From: Autumnicola tepida
Lineage (GTDB): Bacteria; Bacteroidota; Bacteroidia; Flavobacteriales; Flavobacteriaceae
NCBI RefSeq assembly: GCF_031846485.1
Contig: NZ_JAVRHQ010000001.1
Coordinates: forward strand, 1-64,000
Length of the DNA stretch: 64,000 bases
Direction of reading: 5' to 3'
Within the stretch, counting starts at the first letter, position 1, and each line of letters starts with the position of its first letter. The notes under the pieces were generated by a model. The model had not been told where the DNA came from and searched no databases. It saw nothing but the letters and a program-made list of their open reading frames with translations. Both the position numbers and the translations under genes were made by a program. Positions 58,103-64,000 of this stretch are shown here, piece after piece.

Positions 58103-59071
58103 TTAGCATACTTTAAACTCCGCCCATAGAGGATAATGGTCAGAAATCATGTAAGAGAGAGTAAGCTTAGATAGATCACGGTTCTGAAGAGCTATGGGAA
58201 GGAAATTGTAGCTTCCGGCATTTTGAAACTCCATGGAAAGATTGGGAGTTTCCTTATTGTCCCTAAACCAGGCGATTTGATCATAGTATTTGGTTTGGTC
58301 AAAAATAGAACGGGTAGCGGAAGGATGCTGGAGCTGTTGGGGAACGTACAAACCTTCTTCTAAAAAAGTTTTGTCCAGTAAATCTCCGCGTGCATTAATA
58401 TTAAAATCACCGAGGGTGATCATGTTCTGATGATAAGCATTAGTATCACCTGCCCAATCAGCTAACCACTTGGCAATAGCTTTTAATTCAGGAATCCTTT
58501 CTGAGGAATTTTTTCCGTAAAGAATATGCAGGGTCACTAAAATAAATGTTTTGTCGCAGGATTTAAAACTAACCGCATATGGAGTCCTGGCAAATTGTGT
58601 TTGTAATGCATTACTGGAAATATCCTGTTTAAGCCATTCCTGAGGAACTACTAATTCACATGCCAAGCCGGATAAATTAACTCTACGGGTGTCAAAAAGA
58701 TAAGCCATTCTTTCACCATTACCTTTATCTTCTCTGGTAACATCTGTAAGGATTAGAGACCAGTTATCTCCTAAAATTTTCAAGGTATCTCTTAATGCTC
58801 TTATATTGGCCCTTACCTCTTGTATGGCAATAACATCAAACCTTTTAATAATTGCGGCAATACATAGGATTGAATGCAAATCTCGCTTTGGTGAATCCTC
58901 TTCGTCAGATCTCCATTTTCTTGTTAAGTTTCCGAAAGCCCGAATGTTCCAGGTGGCGATTAAAAGGTTTCTGTCTAATTTCTTAGGGGGGATTTTAGAG
59001 TCCAGATCTGCTTCTAATAATTGTAAGTTTTTTAAAACAAAGGAGGGTGGATCATTATATATTTTAGTCAT
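58103..59071 (-). CDS. Endonuclease/exonuclease/phosphatase (EEP) family protein
   Basis: 322 residues, no signal peptide. The EEP (DNase I-like) fold is shown by LIATWNIRAFG, FDVIAIQEVRAN with the metal-binding Glu, LVTLHILYG, the catalytic LGDFNINARGD, and the final ISDHYPLWAEF with the catalytic His. All active-site residues are present. The substrate may be DNA, phosphoinositide-like or another phosphodiester. It is convergent with the regulator gene and the last gene before attR, so it is island cargo. Possibly protective or nutritional; not determinable. Confidence 0.9.
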   Translation of the reverse strand: MTKIYNDPPSFVLKNLQLLEADLDSKIPPKKLDRNLLIATWNIRAFGNLTRKWRSDEEDSPKRDLHSILCIAAIIKRFDVIAIQEVRANIRALRDTLKILGDNWSLILTDVTREDKGNGERMAYLFDTRRVNLSGLACELVVPQEWLKQDISSNALQTQFARTPYAVSFKSCDKTFILVTLHILYGKNSSERIPELKAIAKWLADWAGDTNAYHQNMITLGDFNINARGDLLDKTFLEEGLYVPQQLQHPSATRSIFDQTKYYDQIAWFRDNKETPNLSMEFQNAGSYNFLPIALQNRDLSKLTLSYMISDHYPLWAEFKVC

Positions 59072-59434
59072 AGCTGGATGTTATAAGATCAAAAAAATTA
59101 GTGTTAATATAATTATTAACACTTAAAAGGAATAAAAAATGAGAATATGAGGAATTAGGGGGGATTTACGATTAAAGTCCCATTCCTTCAAAATATCAAC
59201 TTTTTCCTTAGATCTATAAATTAAATATAACGAAAAGAAAATGGCAGTGGTTTAATGTATTTTATAATGAGTAACTAGAAAATGTTTCGCTCACTTTCCG
59301 GCTATTAAGAGTACCTTCTTCAACTTGCCAAGATAAATATTCTTTTACAAAAGAAGGTGCTTCTAATAATCTACTACCTTTGCTAAAGATTATTAATTAG
59401 TCATAAATATTGTTAAAATTAACCAAAAGGTGGC

Positions 59435-59450
59435 GAATTCGGTGCTCCTT
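59435..59450. repeat. GAATTCGGTGCTCCTT near the right island end
   Basis: Fifteen of 16 bases match 38675-38690 at the left end, in the same orientation, 47 bp inside attR (109 bp inside attL on the left). It is a candidate arm-type site. The remaining sequence 59072-59497 is A/T-rich and holds no gene. Confidence 0.6.
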
Positions 59451-59497
59451 AAAAGCGGGGTTCTGGGAAGCCCTGTGAATTCAAGGTTTAAGAATAA

Positions 59498-59520
59498 AGT
59501 TCGAGTCTCGTCCAGACCGC
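59498..59520. repeat. attR of the island
   Basis: Exact 23-bp copy of the 3' end of tRNA-Asp (38544-38566), without the rest of the tRNA. The original downstream terminator follows directly. Confidence 0.93.
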
Positions 59521-59530
59521 AAAGTAGAGA

Positions 59531-59559
59531 AAGCCTTTCAGAAATGAGAGGCTTTTTTT
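59531..59559 (+). terminator. Original terminator of tRNA-Asp, displaced by the island
   Basis: AAGCCTTTC (59531-59539) pairs with GAGAGGCTT (59545-59553) with one wobble, followed by a T-run. It lies where a tRNA terminator would be if the island were absent. From here to 59737 nothing else is recognised. Confidence 0.8.
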
Positions 59560-59737
59560 ATGGATAATTTTAGGTGAATCAATTGAGAACGGATCATGGA
59601 TCATTCTCCATCATTCCGGATCATTCCTAAAAGTTGTGGAGTATCATTGATCCGAAAAATCTCTGATCCAAATTAAAAAATCACATCTGTTTATTTATTC
59701 TTTAAACCTTTTCCTGTTTCTGAAGTCTTAGCTTAAG

Positions 59738-59815
59738 ATGAAGAAGCTTGTTGCCCTTTGTTTATTTGCAAAAGCTGCAACAGGCCTGTTCTGGTACCGG
59801 AAATTTAAAAACTAA
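59738..59815 (+). CDS. Possible 25-residue protein before the efflux genes
   Basis: ATG to TAA, encoding MKKLVALCLFAKAATGLFWY plus a basic end, finishing 11 bp before the efflux adaptor start. It has a Lys-Lys start and a hydrophobic stretch like a signal peptide, then a charged tail. It could be a leader, a micro membrane protein, or the two fused ends of a deleted outer-membrane factor gene. Chance is not excluded. Confidence 0.3.
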   Translation: MKKLVALCLFAKAATGLFWYRKFKN

Positions 59816-59826
59816 CCTCCTCTTCC

Positions 59827-60903
59827 ATGAAAATAAAATATATCATCTATTTCCTTCTATTGGCAGGGGTAGGTGGGCTTGTTGCTTATCGTATATCAGC
59901 AAATAATATAAAATCAGAAAAAAAAGAAGCGATCTCATCTTCAGTAGAAGTTGGTGGTATTGTTCTAAAACCACAGGAATTTGACGATAACCTTTCCCTT
60001 TCCGGTTCTTTGGAGGCTAATGAACAGGTTGAGGTTCGAAGCGAAGTTTCAGGCATCGTAGAAAATATCAATTTTGAAGAAGGGGCTGAAGTTCGGGAAG
60101 GGCAGGTTTTATTAAAAGTAAATGATGTTGAGCTGCGTGCCCAGCTTTCTAAAGTAAAAACCGCTGAAAACCTGGCTTCTGAAAATGCGAGAAGAGCAGA
60201 ATTGTTATTTGAAAAAGAAGCTATCAGTAAGGAAGAATACGATGTGGCAAATGCTGATTTTCAGTCGGCTGAGGCGGAATCACAATTAATTAATGCCCAG
60301 CTTTCGAAAACATCGGTGCGCGCACCTTTCTCCGGTACTATCGGTTTACGGAATATTTCAAAAGGAACTTACGTTACTCCTTCCACCGTAATTGCGAAAC
60401 TGGTGAATACAAAACAATTGAAACTCACCTTTTCCATACCCGAAAAATATGCTTCCCGAATAAAAGAAAATAGCACTTTCGATTTTACTGCAACAAATTC
60501 CAGCGAGAGCTATACCGCAAAAATATACGCTATAGAACCTGAAGTAGATGTAACTACAAGAACTTTAAAATTACGGGCAGTGGTAGATAATAGTCAGGGC
60601 AATTTGTATCCCGGCATGTTTGTAAATGTACTCCTGCCATTAGAAACGGTGCCCGATGCTTTAATGGTCCCCACAGAGGCTTTGATTCCTATTCAAAATG
60701 GAAAGCAAATTTTTATTGCTGAAGGAGGAAAAGCAAAAGCAGTAGAAGTAAAAACAGGTTCTCGTACCAGGAAGTCGGTACGCGTAATTTCAGGATTAAA
60801 ACCGGGGGACACTATTCTTACCTATGGTGTAATGGCACTTAATAATGGCACACCGGTAAAAGTGAATCTTAACTATAACGACTCTATCTCCCAGGCGCAA
60901 TGA
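59827..60903 (+). CDS. RND efflux periplasmic adaptor (membrane fusion protein)
   Basis: 358 residues with an N-terminal membrane anchor (about 5-23). The lipoyl half-motifs read VEVRSEVSGIVENINFEEGA and, later, VRAPFSGTIGLRNISKG; a coiled-coil hairpin lies between them. A beta-barrel domain and a membrane-proximal domain end the protein. It links the RND pump to an outer-membrane channel. It overlaps the pump gene by ATGA. No outer-membrane factor gene is present in the window. Confidence 0.94.
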   Translation: MKIKYIIYFLLLAGVGGLVAYRISANNIKSEKKEAISSSVEVGGIVLKPQEFDDNLSLSGSLEANEQVEVRSEVSGIVENINFEEGAEVREGQVLLKVNDVELRAQLSKVKTAENLASENARRAELLFEKEAISKEEYDVANADFQSAEAESQLINAQLSKTSVRAPFSGTIGLRNISKGTYVTPSTVIAKLVNTKQLKLTFSIPEKYASRIKENSTFDFTATNSSESYTAKIYAIEPEVDVTTRTLKLRAVVDNSQGNLYPGMFVNVLLPLETVPDALMVPTEALIPIQNGKQIFIAEGGKAKAVEVKTGSRTRKSVRVISGLKPGDTILTYGVMALNNGTPVKVNLNYNDSISQAQ

Positions 60904-63900
60904 CCCTTTCCACTTTAAGTATAAAACGTCCCGTTCTTACTATTGTAATGAACGTGGCCATCATCCTGTTTGGAATAATAGGCTACACTTACCTGGGAGT
61001 TCGGGAATTTCCTTCTATCGATCCTGCACAGGTTTCTGTTCGTACAAATTATGCCGGGGCAAACGCAGATATTATTGAGTCCCAAATCACCGAACCATTA
61101 GAGAAATCCATTAATTCTATAGATGGGATTCGTAATATCACCTCCTCAAGCACTCAGGGCTCCAGCAGTATCAATATTGAATTTAACCTGGATAAAAACC
61201 TGGAGGAAGCGGCAAATGATGTTCGTGATAAAGTTTCACAGGCCGTTCGAAGTTTGCCTGAAGATATTGATGCTCCTCCCGTTGTTTCCAAGGCAGATGC
61301 CGATGCGGAGCGTATTCTCTCAATGACGGTACAAAGCGACACTAAAAATATTCTGGAATTGTCCGATTATGCAGATAATGTGATCGCACAGCGAATAGAG
61401 ACCATTCCCGGGGTGAGCAGCGTGCAGATATGGGGGCAGCGTAAATATGCCATGCGCCTCTGGATAGACCCTGTAAAGCTTGCATCTTATGGAGTTACTG
61501 TAGGGGATGTGCAAAGTGCACTCAGGGCCCAAAACGTGGAGCTGCCTTCCGGTAAATTAACGGGGGCCAATACCGAGTTAACGGTAAAAACCATAGGAAA
61601 TTTATCTACGGAAGAAGAATTTAACAACATCATTATTTTTGCCGATGGGGAAAAAGTGGTGAGGTTAAGCGATGTGGGCCATGCTTCCCTGGAAGGGGAA
61701 AATATGGAAACCAAGATGAGCGACTCCGGACAGCCCATGGTAGCTGTGGCGGTTATTCCCCAGCCGGGGACAAATTATCTCGATATTGCTGATGATTTTT
61801 ACAAAGAATATGAAAACCTGAAAGAAGATTTGCCTGAGGGTTTTAAGCTGAACGTGGTTATAGATGATACCGTTTTTGTAAGGCGGGCGGTTACCGAAGT
61901 TGCCGAAACCCTGCTTATTTCCATAGTTCTGGTAGTGCTGGTAATTTTCCTGTTTTTTAGAAACTGGTCCATGGCCCTGCGCCCGCTCCTGGATATCCCG
62001 GTCTCCCTTATCGCCACTTTTTTCGTGATGTGGTTGCTGGGGTATTCCATAAACGTGCTTACGCTGCTGGCGATAGTCCTTGCCACAGGTCTTGTTGTTG
62101 ATGATGGGATTGTGGTAACCGAGAATATCTATAAAAAAGTGGAAGAGGGGATGAGCCCCATTGAGGCGGCCATAAAAGGTTCCAATGAGATCTTCTTTGC
62201 GGTAATCTCCATTTCTGTAACTCTGGCCGCGGTATTTCTTCCCGTTATATTTCTTGAAGGTTTTGTGGGAAGGTTGTTCAGGGAATTTGGGGTGGTACTG
62301 AGCGTGGCTGTACTTATTTCAGCATTTGTTTCTTTAACCCTTACGCCAATGCTGAATGCCTATTTAATGAAGCCTGGCAAACAGAAAAAAACGAAGTTTT
62401 ATGAGGTAACTGAAAAGTATTTTGTTAGGATGAATAAAAGCTATGCTGGTTCGCTTGAACGGTTTATGAAAAAGAGATGGCTTAGTTTTCCTATTTTGTT
62501 TATCTGCCTCGGTTTTATTGGTTTATTCTACTACCTTGTTCCTAAAGAAACTGCTCCTTATGAAGACCGCAGCTTCGTCAGTTTAAGTGTTACCGCGCCT
62601 GAAGGTTCCTCATATGAATATATGGACCGGTACATGACGGAGATCACCAAACTTATTAACGATTCCATTCCGGAGAAGAAAGTGAGCCTGGTGCTAACTT
62701 CTCCCGGTTTCGGCTCTTCTTCAGTAAATAGTGGCCGCGCACATATTGCCCTGGTGGGCCCGGAGGACCGGGAACTCGCGCAGCATGAGATAGCAACTAA
62801 CCTGGGAAGCTGGGCCAAAAATTATGTTGGCGCAAAATCAAACGTTTCTGAACGGCCTACCATTTCAGTAAATCGTCGCGGCGGGCCTCCTATTCAATAT
62901 ATTCTTCAGGCTCCCAATTTTGAAAAGTTACAGGAAAAGGTTCCGGTTTTCATGGAAGAAGCCGAAAATGATCCTACCTTCTCTTTTACCAATGTTGACC
63001 TCAAGTTTAATAAGCCTGAAATTTATGTGAGCATAGACCGGGAAAAGGCTGAAGGCCTTGGGGTTTCTGTGCTTGATGTAGCCCAGACTTTGCAGTTGTC
63101 ACTTAGTGGGCAACGCTTTGGATATTTTCTGATGAATGGGAAACAATACCAGGTTATGGGGCAGTTCGATAAAAAAGACCGTAACGCGCCTATAGACCTC
63201 ACTTCAATATTTGTAAGAAATAATGAAGGACAACTTATCCAGCTGGATAACCTTGTTACCACCACAGAACATAGCAGTCCTCCGCAGTTGTACCACCATA
63301 ATCGTTATATGTCCGCAACAGTTTCGGCAAATCTCGCTCCGGGAAAAACCATTAGTGACGGGATTAATGCGATGGAAAGGATAAAAGATAAGGTGCTGGA
63401 CGATAGCTTTACTACAGATCTGGGTGGGGAATCACGGGATTTTGTGGAAAGCGGCTCCAATACATCCTATGCCTTTGGGCTGGCTTTACTGCTTATTTTC
63501 CTAATCCTGGCAGCACAATTTGAGAGTTTTGTAGATCCGCTCATTATCATCTTAACGGTTCCCATGGCAGTAGCCGGGGCTTTATTGTCTCTTTGGCTCT
63601 GCGGGCAAACCTGGAATATTTTCAGTCAGATAGGGACTATTATGCTTATTGGTCTGGTGACCAAAAATGGAATTTTAATAGTAGAGTTTGCTAACCAGCT
63701 ACGGGAAGAGGGTGTGCCAAAATTAGAAGCTATTATTCAGGCTTCAGAACAGAGGTTAAGACCTATTTTAATGACCAGCCTTACCATTGCCCTGGGAGCA
63801 CTGCCTATTGCTCTTTCTTTAGGAGCGGCTTCCACAAGCCGTATTGGTATGGGAGTGGTAATTATTGGAGGTACATTGTTTTCCCTGATCTTAACCTTAT

Positions 63901-63989
63901 TTATAATTCCGGCGATTTATTCTATGTGGTCCAGGGAAAAAAAGCATCGTCCCGAGTTTGATAATCTTTCAAAACTGGAGAATGAATAA
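60900..63989 (+). CDS. RND efflux permease, HAE1/AcrB type
   Basis: 1029 residues, complete. Twelve membrane segments flank two large periplasmic loops. The proton-relay pair lies in TGLVVDDGIVV (about residues 396-406) and the matching Lys in LIGLVTKNGILIVEFANQ, as D407/D408 and K940 of AcrB. The start (LSIKRPVLTIVMNVAIILFG) is typical. It pumps hydrophobic compounds out of the cell; substrates are unknown. It is translationally coupled to the adaptor. The window ends 11 bp after the stop. Confidence 0.95.
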   Translation: MTLSTLSIKRPVLTIVMNVAIILFGIIGYTYLGVREFPSIDPAQVSVRTNYAGANADIIESQITEPLEKSINSIDGIRNITSSSTQGSSSINIEFNLDKNLEEAANDVRDKVSQAVRSLPEDIDAPPVVSKADADAERILSMTVQSDTKNILELSDYADNVIAQRIETIPGVSSVQIWGQRKYAMRLWIDPVKLASYGVTVGDVQSALRAQNVELPSGKLTGANTELTVKTIGNLSTEEEFNNIIIFADGEKVVRLSDVGHASLEGENMETKMSDSGQPMVAVAVIPQPGTNYLDIADDFYKEYENLKEDLPEGFKLNVVIDDTVFVRRAVTEVAETLLISIVLVVLVIFLFFRNWSMALRPLLDIPVSLIATFFVMWLLGYSINVLTLLAIVLATGLVVDDGIVVTENIYKKVEEGMSPIEAAIKGSNEIFFAVISISVTLAAVFLPVIFLEGFVGRLFREFGVVLSVAVLISAFVSLTLTPMLNAYLMKPGKQKKTKFYEVTEKYFVRMNKSYAGSLERFMKKRWLSFPILFICLGFIGLFYYLVPKETAPYEDRSFVSLSVTAPEGSSYEYMDRYMTEITKLINDSIPEKKVSLVLTSPGFGSSSVNSGRAHIALVGPEDRELAQHEIATNLGSWAKNYVGAKSNVSERPTISVNRRGGPPIQYILQAPNFEKLQEKVPVFMEEAENDPTFSFTNVDLKFNKPEIYVSIDREKAEGLGVSVLDVAQTLQLSLSGQRFGYFLMNGKQYQVMGQFDKKDRNAPIDLTSIFVRNNEGQLIQLDNLVTTTEHSSPPQLYHHNRYMSATVSANLAPGKTISDGINAMERIKDKVLDDSFTTDLGGESRDFVESGSNTSYAFGLALLLIFLILAAQFESFVDPLIIILTVPMAVAGALLSLWLCGQTWNIFSQIGTIMLIGLVTKNGILIVEFANQLREEGVPKLEAIIQASEQRLRPILMTSLTIALGALPIALSLGAASTSRIGMGVVIIGGTLFSLILTLFIIPAIYSMWSREKKHRPEFDNLSKLENE

Positions 63990-64000
63990 GCAAATCATAT

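Larger units (their letters stand above)
38544..59520. mobile_element. 21-kb integrative mobilizable element in tRNA-Asp carrying a starch-utilization locus
   Basis: Bounded by an exact 23-bp direct repeat: the 3' end of tRNA-Asp plus one base (38544-38566) and a copy at 59498-59520. Inside are a tyrosine integrase next to attL, a Fic protein, relaxase/MobC with an oriT-like palindrome, a DnaC-like ATPase, an excisionase-like HTH protein, a complete susC-susD-susE-GH13-GH97 cluster with regulator, and an EEP nuclease. No type IV secretion or coupling-protein genes occur, so transfer would need a helper element. The gene order on the two outer sides is ordinary chromosome. Confidence 0.9.

Noticed and set aside
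38544..59520. Island as a prophage
   Set aside because: No capsid, portal, terminase, tail or lysis genes are present; relaxase and mobC indicate a mobilizable element instead.

Overview
The window is chromosomal DNA of a member of the Bacteroidota, almost certainly family Flavobacteriaceae. The signs are SusC/SusD outer-membrane proteins, a DnaE carrying its own N-terminal exonuclease domain, DUF3098, DUF3127 and DUF4301 proteins, a PcrB/GGGPS-family enzyme, and many promoters of the Bacteroidota type (TTG/TTTG, 17-21 nt, TAnnTTTG). The genus cannot be fixed from the sequence alone.

Region 1 (1-38.5 kb) is a dense housekeeping backbone. It holds ahcY, a phosphopantetheinyl transferase/GGGPS pair, a pnuC - nicotinamide riboside kinase - DUF4301 run, arfB, an NtrC-type regulator convergent with a hybrid histidine kinase, a TPP-riboswitch-controlled TonB-dependent receptor, greA, a HIT protein, aat, and a minus-strand block ftsX - DUF3098 - uppP - truB - tonB - tag. 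It continues with panE, leuS, ald, rpsP-rimM, dnaE, trxA and a DUF58 protein. Hairpin terminators separate most units. Two heptanucleotide tandem arrays (8 and 18 copies) begin at or next to the stop codons of ahcY and ftsX. Several REP-like GC-rich palindromes lie between genes, and one lies inside leuS.

Region 2 (38,544-59,520) is a 21-kb genomic island in a tRNA-Asp(GTC) gene. The last 23 bp of the tRNA region are exactly duplicated at the right end (attL 38544-38566, attR 59498-59520). The left end carries a tyrosine integrase of the Bacteroides CTnDOT type, whose first catalytic arginine appears to be serine. A Fic protein follows, then a mobilization module (relaxase, MobC with a one-base frameshift, a small membrane protein, and an oriT-like palindrome present on both sides of the module). 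Next come a DnaC-like ATPase, a replication-like winged-helix protein, an excisionase-like HTH protein and a membrane protein. It looks like an integrative mobilizable element, because no conjugation (Tra) or coupling-protein genes are present.

The main cargo of the island is a compact starch/malto-oligosaccharide utilization locus: susC - susD - susE-like - GH13 - GH97, transcribed leftward from a divergent control region. The rightward gene there encodes a TPR/membrane/HTH regulator of the DUF6377 kind. SusC/D/E would bind and import glucans, the GH13 lipoprotein would cut them at the surface, and the GH97 enzyme would release glucose in the periplasm. An EEP-family nuclease gene ends the island.

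Region 3 (59.5-64 kb) returns to the backbone with the original tRNA-side terminator, a possible 25-codon ORF, and an RND efflux adaptor/pump pair. The pump gene ends 11 bp before the window edge.
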